NCBI GenBank assembly: GCA_963646285.1
Contig: CAVIWF010000005.1
Coordinates: forward strand, 1 to 64,000
Reading direction: 5' to 3'
Source: CAKUFA01 sp963646285
GTDB lineage: Bacteria; Bacillota; Clostridia; Christensenellales; Aristaeellaceae
DNA: 64,000 nt
Under the pieces are notes generated by a model. The model had not been told where the DNA came from and ran no database searches. It was given only the letters and a program-made list of their open reading frames with translations. The position numbers and the translations under genes are program-made. Positions 24,827-35,039 of this stretch are shown here, in pieces (within the stretch, counting starts at the first letter, position 1; every line of letters begins with the position of its first letter).

Positions 24827-24943
24827 GGTAATTGCAATATTTTTGTTACAAAATAATTTCAACCTTATCACGCTTCCTGTTTTTACGGGGTTTTGCCCCT
24901 GTTTCCGCAAGAAACATATGTTCCTGTTTTGCTCCCGGAAAAC

Positions 24944-24972
24944 TTGACCGACTTTCTCCCTCATGCTATAAT
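24944..24972 (+). promoter_or_regulatory. Sigma-A promoter of polC
   Basis: TTGACC (24944-24949), 17-bp spacer, TATAAT (24967-24972). The leader of about 100 bases to the ATG at 25077 shows no clear riboswitch fold. The rest of the 24764-25076 gap holds only this and the divergent regulator promoter. Confidence 0.85.
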
Positions 24973-25076
24973 GACGAGCGCAGAAGCATCAGAATTGTTC
25001 TTTCACAGCTGCCAGCGTGGCCAGCCACGACGGCTGCTTTTCTCTCATTTTGTAACCCCATTCAAGGAGGAGCTGC

Positions 25077-28000
25077 ATGAGCTACGAGGATCTTTTAGGA
25101 GAAATCACCAAGGAGCTTCCCCACCTGAAGGATCAGCTTTCCACGCCGTCCGTTGTTTTTGTCCGTGAATTCAACAAGGTGTACATTACCTTTCAAAGCA
25201 AGGTGCTGGTGGAGGAAAAGACCTTCATGAAAATGAAGGCTATTATGCAGCGCATTTTCCCTCAATGCCCGGATCTGGCCGTTCGGGTAGTCAGTCCTGC
25301 CTTGAAAGATGATTTTCTTGCCAACATCGGTGTGTACAAGCAAGTGCTGGTAGACTTCCTCAAGCGGAATTATCCTTCCTCCGTTTCCTGGATGGATCAA
25401 ATCGACTGGCGGTGTGAAGGTACTCGCATTACCCTCACCTTCCCTGATGATTTTTCTTTGGAATACATGTCCCGGCACAATGTAGCAGCCAGCCTTGCAC
25501 GGGCTGTGAAGGACATTTTCAGTGCCGATGTGCAGGTGGAGCTGACCGTTGCCGGCGACCAGGAAGCTCGTCTGCAAGCCATCCGGGAGGAGCGTGCCCG
25601 TGAGCAGGCAGAAGCCATGGCAGCAGCAGCCCAGCAGCGTGCCAAAGAAGAGAAGGCAAGTGCAAAGCCCCGTGCAGAACGCAAGCCTGCCCAGCCCCAG
25701 GAAAAAAAAGAAGCCGAAAAGCCTCAGGATAAGCCTCTCCTGCATCCGCAAATGACCGACCATGTGCTGGGCAAGCCTATTATGGGACGCAGCATTGCCG
25801 ACCGCCCCATCGAAATGAGAGAGCTTGCAGCGGACAGTGGTCTGGTGGTGGTGCAGGGCGACATCTTCAAGCTGGAAACAAAGGAGCTGAAAGGCGGCGA
25901 AATGCTGCTGGTCTCCTTTGCGGTAACGGACTATACTTCCTCCATTTTGTGCAAGGTGTTCATGCGGTATCGGAACCGCTTTGCCAAGAAAAACGACGAT
26001 GCCCCTGCTGCCCCCATTACTGCTGAGGAGCGGCAGGCTGTTATGGATAAGGTGAATCAAATCAAGTGCGGCATGAATGTGAAGATTCGTGGCGAGTGTA
26101 TGTACGACAATTTTGCCCGGGAGCTTTCCATTTCCGTCCGTGACATGGTACCCATGGAGAAAATCGAGCGGGAAGACACTGCTGAGGAGAAGCGCATCGA
26201 GCTGCACATGCATACCACCATGTCCACCATGGACGGCATGACCCCTGCAGAGGATTTGATCAAGCGTGCCATTAAGTGGGGGCATCCGGCTGTAGCCATC
26301 ACCGACCACGGTGTGGTACAGGCCTTCCCGGCGGCTTTCGGTGCCGTCAAGGGGCAGAACATTAAGCTGATCCCCGGCTGCGAAGGCTACCTGATTGATG
26401 AAGCCCTCGTGGTGGAAAACCCGACGGAATACGACTTTGACGCCCCCATTGTGGTGCTGGATTTTGAATCCACCGGTTTGAATACCAACATTGCCCGGGT
26501 TATTGAAATCGGTGCCGTGAAATTGGTAGGCGGAACGGTGACGGATTCCATCAGTATTCTGGTGAATCCCAAGGAGCCCTTAAAGCCCAAGATTACCGAA
26601 ATCACCGGCATCACCGACATGATGCTCTCCGATAAGGAAACTGCCGAAACGGCCATTCCGAAGCTGATGGCGTTTATCGGCGACTGCCCCATTGCCGCCC
26701 ACAATGCTTCCTTTGACGCTTCTCTGCTCCGTGCCGAGCTGCGCCGTCTTGGCATTCAATGGGATGGCACCGTACTGGACACCTTGACCCTGTGCCGCAA
26801 GCTGTACCCGGACATGAAGAGTCACAAGCTGGGCAGCCTGTGCAAAAAGCTGGGTGTAAGCCTGAAGAATGCCCACCGTGCTGTCCACGATGCAACGGCA
26901 ACAGCCCTGTGTCTGGCTAAGATGTACAAGGAATGCCGTGAAAAGGACATGAACACCCTGTATGACCTGAATCGGCAGCTGCACGGTGGGGCTATCGGCG
27001 AAAGCTTCCACATTATCCTGCTGGTAAAAACGCAGAAGGGCATGGAAAACCTGAACCGTCTCGTGTCCATCGGCCACCTGGAGTATTTCCGCCGGAAGCC
27101 CCACATGCCCAGACCCATCATCGAAAAGTACCGGGAAGGTCTGATCCTGGGCAGTGCCTGCGAAGCAGGGGAACTGTTCCGTGCCGTGCTTGCCGGGGAA
27201 AACTGGGAAAAGCTGAAGAAGATCGCCAGCTTCTACGACTATCTGGAGATTCAGCCCATTGGCAACAACGCTTTCCTTGTGCGTGAAGGGCAGGTCAAGG
27301 ATGACGAAGGCCTGCGGGATCTGAACCGCACCATCGTCAAGCTGGGTGAGGAATTGGGGCTGCCTGTGGTTGCCACCGGCGACGTGCATTTTCTCGACCC
27401 CCATAATGCCATTAACCGGGCAATCATTCAGGCCGGTCAGGGTTTTGATGACTGCGACAATCAGCCGCCTCTGTACTTTAAGACGACCAATGAAATGCTG
27501 GAAGAATTCAGCTACCTGGGCAAGGAGAAAGCCCATGAGGTGGTCATTGACAATCCCCGAAAGATTGCTGATCAGGTGGAACAGCTGCGCCTGTTCCCCA
27601 AGCATCCCAAGGGGGAAGATACTTTCCAGCCCTTCTGGCCGGATGCAGCAGACAATATTCAGAACATGTCCTGGGGCACTGCCAAGGAATGGTATGGCGA
27701 TCCCCTGCCGGAAATCGTCACCAAGCGGCTGGAAAAGGAGCTTAACTCCATCATTGGCTACGGCTTTGCAACGCTGTACAACATTGCAGAGCGGCTGGTA
27801 CAGCGTTCCCTGGCGGACGGCTATCTGGTCGGCAGCCGTGGCAGCGTAGGTTCCAGCTTTGTGGCATGCATGTGCGGCATCACCGAGGTGAACGCCCTGC
27901 CGCCCCACTACCGCTGCACCCATTGCCACAAGGGATTCTTTGACGTGGACAAGAACAAGTACAAAGTCGGCGTGGACTTGCCGGACAAGGACTGCCCCAT

Positions 28001-29495
28001 CTGCGGGAAGCCCCTCACGAAAGATGGATTCGATATTCCTTTCGAAGTGTTCCTGGGCTTTGCCGGTGACAAGGTGCCTGATATTGACCTGAACTTCGCC
28101 AATGAATATCAGTCCCGTGCTCACCATCAGGTGGTGGAACTGTTTGGCGAAGGTCACGTTTTCCGTGCCGGCACGGTCGGCACTCTGGCAGACAAGACTG
28201 CCTACGGCTACGTCAGCAAGTATCTGGAAGAGCGGCACATCCAATGCGGCAACACGGAAAAAGAACGGCTGGTGCAGGGCTGCATGGGCGTCAAGCGAAC
28301 CACCGGTCAGCACCCCGCCGGCATGGTGGTTGTGCCCAAGGAGTACGAGATTTACCAATTTACTGCCGTGCAGCACCCGGCTGACGATCCCTCTGCCGAG
28401 TTTATCACCACCCACTTCGACTTCCACTCCATGCACGACATTCTGGTGAAGCTGGACTGTCTGGGGCACTTGGATCCTACCATGATCCACGAACTGTGCC
28501 AGCTGACAGGCGTTGACTTCCGTGACATTCCCCTGGATGATCCGGCAGTGCGCAGTCTGTTCCACTCTCCTGAAGCGCTGGGTGTTACACGGGAACAGAT
28601 TGACTGCACCACGGGTACCTTCGGCATTCCCGAATTTGGCACAGGCTTTGTTCGGGGCATGTTGGACGATACCCACCCTTCCACCATGGAAGAGCTGATT
28701 CGTATTTCCGGCCTGAGTCACGGTACGGACGTGTGGCTTGGCAATGCGCAGGAAATCATCCGCTCCGGCACGGCCAAGCTGAACGAATGCGTCTGCTGCC
28801 GTGACGACATCATGAATTACCTGATTGATAAGGGCGTGGAGCCTAAGCTGGCCTTTACCACCATGGAATCTGTCCGAAAGGGCAAGGGCTTGAAGCCCGA
28901 AATGGAGCAGGCCATGCTTGACCACAACGTAGCGCCCTGGTTCATCGACAGCTGCAAAAAGATCAAGTACATGTTCCCCAAAGGACATGCTGTGGCCTAC
29001 GTCACCATGGCTCTTCGCATTGCCTGGTTCAAGGTGCATCACCCCCTCGCCTACTATGCTGCCTACTTTACCGTGCGCGGCGACGGCTTCAATGCGGCAA
29101 CGATGATCATTGACCCTGACACCTGCCGTGCAAAAATCCGTGAAATCAAGGACATGGAAAACGCAACAGCCAAGGACAAGGATTCACAGACGGCGCTGGA
29201 ACTGGTGCTGGAAATGAACATGCGTGGATTCAAGTTCCTGCCGGTAGACCTGTACAAGAGCGACGTGCGGAAGTTCCTGATTGAGGACGGCAATCTTCGC
29301 TGTCCCTTCACCAGCTTGGGCGGACTGGGTGAAAGCGCCGCCATTTCCATCGTCGCTGCCCGGGATGAGCGTCCCTTCCTTTCCATTGAAGATTTGAAGG
29401 AACGGGGTCATGTAGGCAACGGCGTCGTGGATTTGCTGCGAACCCACGGTTCCCTGGAGGGACTCAGCGAAACCAGTCAAATGAGTATGTTTTGA
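25077..29495 (+). CDS. polC: DNA polymerase III alpha subunit, Gram-positive PolC type
   Basis: The main replicative polymerase with built-in proofreading. The 1472 residues show an N-terminal tau-binding-type region, a Lys/Glu/Ala-rich linker (about 170-225), an OB fold (about 250-370), a PHP domain starting HMHTTMST (about 377), an inserted DEDD 3'-5' exonuclease beginning VLDFESTGLN (Asp at about 462), the second PHP part, and the polymerase core with a four-Cys zinc module (CTHC about 946, CPIC about 975), the catalytic PDIDLNF (about 1001-1007) and the HPAGMVVVP loop. Length and domain order fit PolC. GGAGG stands before the ATG. Confidence 0.97.
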   Translation: MSYEDLLGEITKELPHLKDQLSTPSVVFVREFNKVYITFQSKVLVEEKTFMKMKAIMQRIFPQCPDLAVRVVSPALKDDFLANIGVYKQVLVDFLKRNYPSSVSWMDQIDWRCEGTRITLTFPDDFSLEYMSRHNVAASLARAVKDIFSADVQVELTVAGDQEARLQAIREERAREQAEAMAAAAQQRAKEEKASAKPRAERKPAQPQEKKEAEKPQDKPLLHPQMTDHVLGKPIMGRSIADRPIEMRELAADSGLVVVQGDIFKLETKELKGGEMLLVSFAVTDYTSSILCKVFMRYRNRFAKKNDDAPAAPITAEERQAVMDKVNQIKCGMNVKIRGECMYDNFARELSISVRDMVPMEKIEREDTAEEKRIELHMHTTMSTMDGMTPAEDLIKRAIKWGHPAVAITDHGVVQAFPAAFGAVKGQNIKLIPGCEGYLIDEALVVENPTEYDFDAPIVVLDFESTGLNTNIARVIEIGAVKLVGGTVTDSISILVNPKEPLKPKITEITGITDMMLSDKETAETAIPKLMAFIGDCPIAAHNASFDASLLRAELRRLGIQWDGTVLDTLTLCRKLYPDMKSHKLGSLCKKLGVSLKNAHRAVHDATATALCLAKMYKECREKDMNTLYDLNRQLHGGAIGESFHIILLVKTQKGMENLNRLVSIGHLEYFRRKPHMPRPIIEKYREGLILGSACEAGELFRAVLAGENWEKLKKIASFYDYLEIQPIGNNAFLVREGQVKDDEGLRDLNRTIVKLGEELGLPVVATGDVHFLDPHNAINRAIIQAGQGFDDCDNQPPLYFKTTNEMLEEFSYLGKEKAHEVVIDNPRKIADQVEQLRLFPKHPKGEDTFQPFWPDAADNIQNMSWGTAKEWYGDPLPEIVTKRLEKELNSIIGYGFATLYNIAERLVQRSLADGYLVGSRGSVGSSFVACMCGITEVNALPPHYRCTHCHKGFFDVDKNKYKVGVDLPDKDCPICGKPLTKDGFDIPFEVFLGFAGDKVPDIDLNFANEYQSRAHHQVVELFGEGHVFRAGTVGTLADKTAYGYVSKYLEERHIQCGNTEKERLVQGCMGVKRTTGQHPAGMVVVPKEYEIYQFTAVQHPADDPSAEFITTHFDFHSMHDILVKLDCLGHLDPTMIHELCQLTGVDFRDIPLDDPAVRSLFHSPEALGVTREQIDCTTGTFGIPEFGTGFVRGMLDDTHPSTMEELIRISGLSHGTDVWLGNAQEIIRSGTAKLNECVCCRDDIMNYLIDKGVEPKLAFTTMESVRKGKGLKPEMEQAMLDHNVAPWFIDSCKKIKYMFPKGHAVAYVTMALRIAWFKVHHPLAYYAAYFTVRGDGFNAATMIIDPDTCRAKIREIKDMENATAKDKDSQTALELVLEMNMRGFKFLPVDLYKSDVRKFLIEDGNLRCPFTSLGGLGESAAISIVAARDERPFLSIEDLKERGHVGNGVVDLLRTHGSLEGLSETSQMSMF

Positions 29496-29520
29496 TGCAT
29501 CACACACAGGAGGAAAAACC

Positions 29521-30714
29521 ATGCTGGATCAAGTCGTCCGCTATTTCGTGGAGGATACCCACATCATGGCCTGCATGACCGCAGCGTGCGGTACATCCGG
29601 CACGGCCTATGTTGCCCAGGCAGGATGCACACATTTTGACGGGACCGGCAATGTGAACGACCGTACCCTGTTCGACCTTGCCAGCCTGACCAAACTGTTT
29701 ACCGGGCTCACGGTTATGCGTCTATGGGAAGAAAACAGGCTTTCTCTGGATGCCCCTGTAACCGACTATGCGCCTCAGTTGACAAACCTTACGCAGGTGA
29801 CTGTCGATCAGGTGTTAGGCTTTGAGGTGGCACTCACCACGCCGGAGAGGATTGATACCCAGCTCAGCAGGGAGGCAGGGCTCAGGCAGCTTGCCGCTAT
29901 TGTTCCCAAGCCCCAGGGCACAGGGCGTTACTACTCCGATATGCATGCTATGGTGCTGGGGCTGGTCATTGAAGGCGTATGCCAAATGCCCCTGATGGAC
30001 TGCATTGGGCAGGAAATTCTTGCGCCCCTGCACATGTCAGATACCTTTGCCCATGTGCCTGATAACCGCTTGCCGGATTGCGTATGCTACGATTGGGAGC
30101 ACCGAATCGAAGGCGGCAGGTACATGGTACGAAAGGGCATCACGCCCGGGACGCCCCATGATCCCAAAGCACGGCTGCTGGGCGAAGATGGTCGCCATTT
30201 ATGCGGTCATGCAGGACTTTTCTCCACCCGGAAGGATATGATTCGCCTATGCCAGGGGCTGCTGAATGGCAAGCTGCTGAAGCACTCCACCTTGCAGCGG
30301 ATGGCGCAAAACCGGCTGGGTCGTCAGCTGCCCGATGGCCGATATACCCAGTACCTTGGCAGTCAATGCTATGTGAAGCACCCCATGCAGTACTTTTCTG
30401 AAATACCTGTATACATGAGTGATGAAGCCATTGGCCTTTCCGGCTTTACCGGGAATCACGTGGCCATCGACCCCCAAACCGGTATTTTCTCCCTGATGTT
30501 GGGGAATCGTGTGATGAATCGATTAACGACGCTCATCCCCGAAAGCGGCAAGAGCCTGACTGACTATGGCCTTGCTCCGGATGGTTCCGGCAAGTATTTT
30601 TTACCGGATGGTTCCTGGGTTTATTCTTCCGTGGACTATGTTCACCAAAAAGACGAGCACCTCCACAAGGCCATTGCAGAGGTGCTCGGTGCTCCTGTTT
30701 GGCACAAAGCATAA
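29521..30714 (+). CDS. Serine hydrolase, beta-lactamase family
   Basis: A 397-residue protein without a signal peptide. The PF00144 motifs are SLTK (Ser55-Lys58), YYSDMH in place of YxN, and a C-terminal HXGXXG-like LSGFTGNHVAIDP. It resembles the hydrolase at 12241 in fold but is not closely similar. An AGGAGG precedes the ATG, 25 bases after the polC stop, so it may be transcribed from the polC promoter. The physiological substrate is unknown. Confidence 0.82.
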   Translation: MLDQVVRYFVEDTHIMACMTAACGTSGTAYVAQAGCTHFDGTGNVNDRTLFDLASLTKLFTGLTVMRLWEENRLSLDAPVTDYAPQLTNLTQVTVDQVLGFEVALTTPERIDTQLSREAGLRQLAAIVPKPQGTGRYYSDMHAMVLGLVIEGVCQMPLMDCIGQEILAPLHMSDTFAHVPDNRLPDCVCYDWEHRIEGGRYMVRKGITPGTPHDPKARLLGEDGRHLCGHAGLFSTRKDMIRLCQGLLNGKLLKHSTLQRMAQNRLGRQLPDGRYTQYLGSQCYVKHPMQYFSEIPVYMSDEAIGLSGFTGNHVAIDPQTGIFSLMLGNRVMNRLTTLIPESGKSLTDYGLAPDGSGKYFLPDGSWVYSSVDYVHQKDEHLHKAIAEVLGAPVWHKA

Positions 30715-30715
30715 G

Positions 30716-30760
30716 AAAACGCCTGCATCGCCCTCTACGAGCAATGCAGGCGTTGGTTTT
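30716..30760. terminator. Bidirectional terminator between serine hydrolase and galK
   Basis: AACGCCTGCAT (30718-30728) pairs with ATGCAGGCGTT (30744-30754); TTTT follows on plus and TTTTCTTA on minus. Confidence 0.88.
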
Positions 30761-30767
30761 ATTCCGA

Positions 30768-32048
30768 TTACAGTTCCAGCACGTTGGCGCCGACGGGACG
30801 AATGTCCAGTACGTGACAGCACCGGTCGCCGAAGATGCCTTCCATACAGCTGATAAAAGCATCCAGTTCATCCTGAGGCACGAAGTTCAGCGTCGTTCCT
30901 GCAAAGCCGCCGCCATGAACACGCCATGCGCCCTTGCCGCTCAGCATGTTTTCCGCCAGGGCCAAGGCCAGAGAAAGTCCCTGCTCCTCCGGCCGGGCAT
31001 ACACGTTTTGCAGATACATGAAGCTGGAACGTCCGCTGGCGATGATTTCCCGGAAGAAGGTATCCAGGTCATCCTTTTCCAAGGCGTTTACCTGCACCGG
31101 CACCCGGCTGTTTTCCTGATAGAAGTGCATGGCACGAAGGATCGCACGGTCGCTTACCTTGCCGTGCAGCGTAGGCAGTGCCTGCATAAATTCTTCCGAG
31201 CGGACACGGCGCAGGCAATCTTCCCCAAAGTAATTGGCAACGGCACGCATCTCGTTCGGGATGGCAGCGTAATCCGCCGTAAGGTCAGCATGGCTTCCGC
31301 CTGTGCCTACTACCACCAGGGCATAGCCGTGGGCAGCAAAATCGAAAGAGGTAGGCCGAACCTCCGGATCTTCATGCTTGAAGTCCACTGCCACAAGACC
31401 GCCGGCAGAAGAAGCCATCTGATCCATCAGTCCGCTGGGCTTGCCGAAGAACACGTTTTCTGCATACTGGCTGATCTTTGCCCGGGTCTTGTAGTCCACC
31501 TTCATGCCATTATAAAGATAATCAAGGATGGCGCATACCAGCACCTCAAAAGCGGCGGAAGAACTCAAACCGCTGCCGGAAGCAACGGTGGAGGTTACCG
31601 TGGCATCAAAGCCGCCAATGCGATAGCCCAACTCTGCCATACGAGCCGCCACGCCGCGAATCAGGGAAGTCGTTGTTCCCTTTTCTTCCTCATGCACTTT
31701 TAAATCGGACAGATCCAGCGTAATCGGCGCATAGCCTTCGCTGTTCAGGTGCACAAGCATATCTTCTCTGGGACTGACGGCCGCCAAGGTATCCAGATTC
31801 ACCGCAGCTGCCAGAACCCGACCATGGTTGTGATCCGTATGGTTTCCGCCGATTTCCGTCCGTCCGGGGGCACTGATCAGGGCCACTTCCCCTTCATAAT
31901 TGAAGGCTTCCTCATGGCGCTTGAGCATGTTGATATGCCGTGCTGTCTGCGCCACCAGCATACCGTCCCGGCTGCCGTACAGGTGATTGAGCTGCTCCAT
32001 CACCTTGGGGGTTTTCAAGCTTCTGATTTTACTTGCATACTGACTCAT
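30768..32048 (-). CDS. galK: Galactokinase (GHMP kinase)
   Basis: Phosphorylates galactose at C1 in the Leloir pathway. The 426 residues include the galactokinase signature in variant form, GRTEIGGNHTDHNHG (62-76; the classical form is GRVNLIGEHTDYNGG), the GHMP ATP loop SGSGLSSSAA (157-166), GLMDQMASSAGG with the catalytic-type Asp, and a C-terminal VHGGGFAGTT. The divergent signature is common among clostridial homologues, and a preference for another sugar cannot be excluded. No galT or galE is visible nearby. It follows the solute-binding protein gene by 57 bp on the same strand. Confidence 0.88.
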   Translation of the reverse strand: MSQYASKIRSLKTPKVMEQLNHLYGSRDGMLVAQTARHINMLKRHEEAFNYEGEVALISAPGRTEIGGNHTDHNHGRVLAAAVNLDTLAAVSPREDMLVHLNSEGYAPITLDLSDLKVHEEEKGTTTSLIRGVAARMAELGYRIGGFDATVTSTVASGSGLSSSAAFEVLVCAILDYLYNGMKVDYKTRAKISQYAENVFFGKPSGLMDQMASSAGGLVAVDFKHEDPEVRPTSFDFAAHGYALVVVGTGGSHADLTADYAAIPNEMRAVANYFGEDCLRRVRSEEFMQALPTLHGKVSDRAILRAMHFYQENSRVPVQVNALEKDDLDTFFREIIASGRSSFMYLQNVYARPEEQGLSLALALAENMLSGKGAWRVHGGGFAGTTLNFVPQDELDAFISCMEGIFGDRCCHVLDIRPVGANVLEL

Positions 32049-32105
32049 GATCGTTCTCCGTCCTTCTTATGCTATTCTTTTTGCTCTGTGTATAACACGG
32101 AATGA

Positions 32106-33599
32106 TTATTGAATGGCTTCCTGCCAGATGGAGATGAGTTCGTCAATTCCCTTATCGTGGACGCTTTGGCAGAAGTCCTGCCAAATCTCGTCATTGATGA
32201 GAATATCGCCAGTTACAAAGCGAGTCATGGTAACCTCGGCATAAGCGCCAAGGTCTGCCTGAATGTCCTTGACTCGTTCATTCTGCTCTTTCGTCAGGGT
32301 CACCAGAGGCATGGGCTGCACGGACACCTTCTTCAGCTCCGCCAGCTGGGTAATCAGGGTTTTTGTTTCCTTCTGGTCAAAGGCCAGCTGGAAGGATACA
32401 GAGGAAAGTCCGGGCTGAATGCCGCCGTCTGCAATGGTTTTATTGGGCAGAACGTTGGCTGTTACTTCCTCATTGGCAGGAATCCAGCTCCACGTTCCGT
32501 CGCTGTTGAATTGATAGTCAACGCCTTCCTCGCCGGCCTGTACCAGGCGGCAGCCTTCTTCCGTGTAGAGATAGTCCAGCCAGGAAAGCACCTGAGCAGG
32601 ATCCTTGCAGGCAGAGGTCACCGCAAAGGTACCCCGCACCACATCACCAAGAAGATCCCGATAAACCTGCTTCCCTTCATACGTTAGGGGCATCAGCATT
32701 TCATACTGACTTAGGGCACTGTTGGGCACAAGGGACAAAGGGGTAGGTGCAAGCATGACACCGTACGTGATCGTCGCACTGGAATCCGTAATCGCCCGGA
32801 GGGAATCCGCCGTGGTAAAGCCGGCGGTATCCAGCAGACCTTCCTCCCACAGGGAATGGAGCCAGGTAAGGAAAGCCCGGTTTTCATCCTTGGTCAGGGT
32901 AGTCTGCACCTGTCCGTTTTCATCCAGGTACAGATTGTAATCATCGGATACCAGCCCAAAGGCGTGGCCGAGGAACCGAAGATCCCACATGCTCAGGAAT
33001 TCCAGCGGCACTTCATCCTTCTTGCCATTGCCGTTAGGGTCACGGTCCCGGAAGGCACGCAGCACTTCCGTCAGTTCCTCAGCCGTGGTGGGAACGCTCA
33101 AGCCCAAGGTGTCCAGCCAGCTTTTATTGATCCACAGGGCATTATTGTTTTGCAGCTCATTGATGAGAGGCAGCGCCACAATGGCACCATCCGGCAGGGA
33201 AATAGCTTTCTCCCAGTCCGGATTCGCCTGCAAAAGTGCCCACAGGTTCGGCATCGTCGTTTCCAGATAAGGGCGAAGGTCAATCAGCTTGCCGGCTTCA
33301 TAAAGTTCCTGGGTTTCGGTCGGCGTAAGTTCCGCCTTGAACAGTGCATCCGGCAGTTCTGCATCACCGTTCAGCATGTCCTGCTTGGCTTTCGTCCATG
33401 CCTGCTGCTCGGTATACTGAGTCGTGGTGACCGTCAGGCCGGTAAGCTGCTCCATGGCGGTAAAAAAATAATTGGTGTTCCAGTCATGGGCGGTAGAGCT
33501 TCCGCCGTCATATCCTGCAAGAGAGAAACCCTCCGCCAACGCTCCGGCGGTGGAAAAACATAGGAGACAAGCCAGCATCATCGCTAAGCATTTGCGCAT
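32106..33599 (-). CDS. Extracellular solute-binding protein, carbohydrate ABC type (orphan)
   Basis: A 497-residue exported protein. The signal peptide MRKCLAMMLACLLCFSTAGA is followed by a likely signal peptidase I site (ALA-EG), and no lipobox lies at the cleavage point. The mature part resembles family 1 extracellular solute-binding proteins (HDWNTNYFFTAMEQLTGLT near the N-terminus, a DPNGNGKKDEVP calcium-like loop, YLYTEEGCRLV near the C-terminus), which bring oligosaccharides to CUT1 importers. No permease genes are adjacent. GGAGG at the right distance supports the ATG at 33599. It sits beside galactokinase, so a galactoside is a fair guess. Confidence 0.82.
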   Translation of the reverse strand: MRKCLAMMLACLLCFSTAGALAEGFSLAGYDGGSSTAHDWNTNYFFTAMEQLTGLTVTTTQYTEQQAWTKAKQDMLNGDAELPDALFKAELTPTETQELYEAGKLIDLRPYLETTMPNLWALLQANPDWEKAISLPDGAIVALPLINELQNNNALWINKSWLDTLGLSVPTTAEELTEVLRAFRDRDPNGNGKKDEVPLEFLSMWDLRFLGHAFGLVSDDYNLYLDENGQVQTTLTKDENRAFLTWLHSLWEEGLLDTAGFTTADSLRAITDSSATITYGVMLAPTPLSLVPNSALSQYEMLMPLTYEGKQVYRDLLGDVVRGTFAVTSACKDPAQVLSWLDYLYTEEGCRLVQAGEEGVDYQFNSDGTWSWIPANEEVTANVLPNKTIADGGIQPGLSSVSFQLAFDQKETKTLITQLAELKKVSVQPMPLVTLTKEQNERVKDIQADLGAYAEVTMTRFVTGDILINDEIWQDFCQSVHDKGIDELISIWQEAIQ

Positions 33600-33623
33600 T
33601 GCATCAACCTCCGGCAATCAATT

Positions 33624-33661
33624 ACTATGCATAGTATATCGCTTTTTTTCATATTTGAAAA
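33624..33661 (-). promoter_or_regulatory. Promoter of the solute-binding protein with overlapping palindrome
   Basis: Minus strand TTTTCA (33661-33656), 17-bp spacer, TATACT (33638-33633). The perfect palindrome ACTATGCATAGT (33624-33635) overlaps the end of the -10 box and the start site, a position suited to a repressor. Confidence 0.55.
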
Positions 33662-33783
33662 GTATTATTTTTCTACCATCGAACACAAGTTGGTCAAATA
33701 GATGATACGCCAAAGCAGGCATCTCTTCCCCGTGATCACTGCTGTTTATTCATGCATCTTTGGCGCAAGGCAAAAAAGAAACG

Positions 33784-33812
33784 TTGATTTTTTTTTCGAA
33801 CTGTGCTAGCAT
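33784..33812 (+). promoter_or_regulatory. Probable promoter of dprA-topA region
   Basis: TTGATT (33784-33789), 17-bp spacer containing a T-run, TAGCAT (33807-33812), about 90 bases before the dprA ATG. Confidence 0.5.
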
Positions 33813-33902
33813 GGGCGTGTTTCTTGGACTGTGTTTTCTTTAAGGAATTCGCAGTGAAAAGTTTCGCCTTGCATGGCAGAAAGCCGAAGGAGGTGGCCGC
33901 AC

Positions 33903-35009
33903 ATGCAGTATACACGGGAAGACGGATGCATGGCATGGCTTGCCAGCGGACGGCTTTCTTATGACTGCTTCTCCACCCTGCTGGAAGCCTTCGGCAGTGC
34001 AGAAAATGTGTACGATGCCCTGCAAAAGGATGGTGCAACCGCCCTGCGGGACTATGTTCCCTCGGCACGGCTGGAACGCTTGATGACTTCCTCCAAGAAG
34101 AAAGCCATGCACCAGCTCCTTGTGACCATGCAGACCCATCACATCGGCCTATTGCAGCAGAGGGACACCCATTACCCGGCTTTGCTGCGGCACATTAACG
34201 ATCCGCCCATTGTGCTGTTCTATCAAGGCAATCCCGATTGTCTGGACGGCAGATGCATCACCATGGTCGGTTCAAGGAAGGCATCTCCTGCAGGCGTTCA
34301 GGCTACCTTCAAAATTGCCAGAGACCTTAGTGCTGCCGGGGTTACGGTGGTCAGCGGCATGGCGATGGGCATTGATACAGCTGCCCATCAAGGATGTCTG
34401 GAAGGTGGAAGCCCCACGGCTGCCGTGCTTGCCTGCGGCCTTGACATTGACTACCCCAGCGAGAATGCCGATTTGAAGCGGCGCTTGCTGGAAAAAGGCG
34501 GTGTGCTTTTCAGCGAGTATCCCCCAGGGACTCCGGCGCTGGGGCGGCACTTTCCTGTGCGCAACCGGATTCTCTCCGGTGTCAGCAAGGCTGTGATCAT
34601 GATGGAATGCAGCCCCCACTCCGGCAGTATGCACACGGTGCAGCATGCGCTGGATCAGGGGCGGGACATTTACGCTTATCCCGGGCGGATTGATACCACC
34701 TGGGCGAAGGGTGCCCATCAGCTGCTCCGGGAAGGTGCCAATTACTTTACCTGCGCTGACGATATTCTGGCAGACATGGGCTGGGCAGAAGAAAACCGTA
34801 TGAAGCAGGAAACAGCGAAGAAGGTACTGCCCTCCTTGACCGACACCCAGCGAAAAATTCTCCAGGCACTGGCTGTTGAGGAAAAATCCTGCGATCAGCT
34901 GGCGGCAGAAACCGGCCTTTCCGCAACCGATTTATTGACTGCACTAACCCTTTTGCAGCTGGGAGGGCTTGTTCGACCTCTCCCCGGCAAAATGTATACA
35001 AAAGCTTAA
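33903..35009 (+). CDS. dprA: DNA-processing protein DprA
   Basis: DprA loads RecA onto incoming single-stranded DNA during transformation and is also kept in many species not known to be competent. The 368 residues show the Rossmann-like DprA fold: MVGSRKASPAGV, the signature VVSGMAMGIDTAAHQGCL, VLACGLDIDYPSEN, FPVRNRILSGVS and a C-terminal winged-helix-like region (SLTDTQRKILQAL...). GGAGG is nine bases before the ATG at 33903, which is better than the codon at 33873. It is followed 30 bp later by topA, the usual Firmicutes order. Confidence 0.93.
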   Translation: MQYTREDGCMAWLASGRLSYDCFSTLLEAFGSAENVYDALQKDGATALRDYVPSARLERLMTSSKKKAMHQLLVTMQTHHIGLLQQRDTHYPALLRHINDPPIVLFYQGNPDCLDGRCITMVGSRKASPAGVQATFKIARDLSAAGVTVVSGMAMGIDTAAHQGCLEGGSPTAAVLACGLDIDYPSENADLKRRLLEKGGVLFSEYPPGTPALGRHFPVRNRILSGVSKAVIMMECSPHSGSMHTVQHALDQGRDIYAYPGRIDTTWAKGAHQLLREGANYFTCADDILADMGWAEENRMKQETAKKVLPSLTDTQRKILQALAVEEKSCDQLAAETGLSATDLLTALTLLQLGGLVRPLPGKMYTKA

Positions 35010-35039
35010 CGATAACATCATTGGGAGGCATCATATCCA

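Noticed and set aside
26580..29042. 820-codon open frame antisense to polC
   Set aside because: It lies wholly inside polC on the other strand, has a shadow composition (His/Gln/Val-rich, no domains) and no ribosome site.
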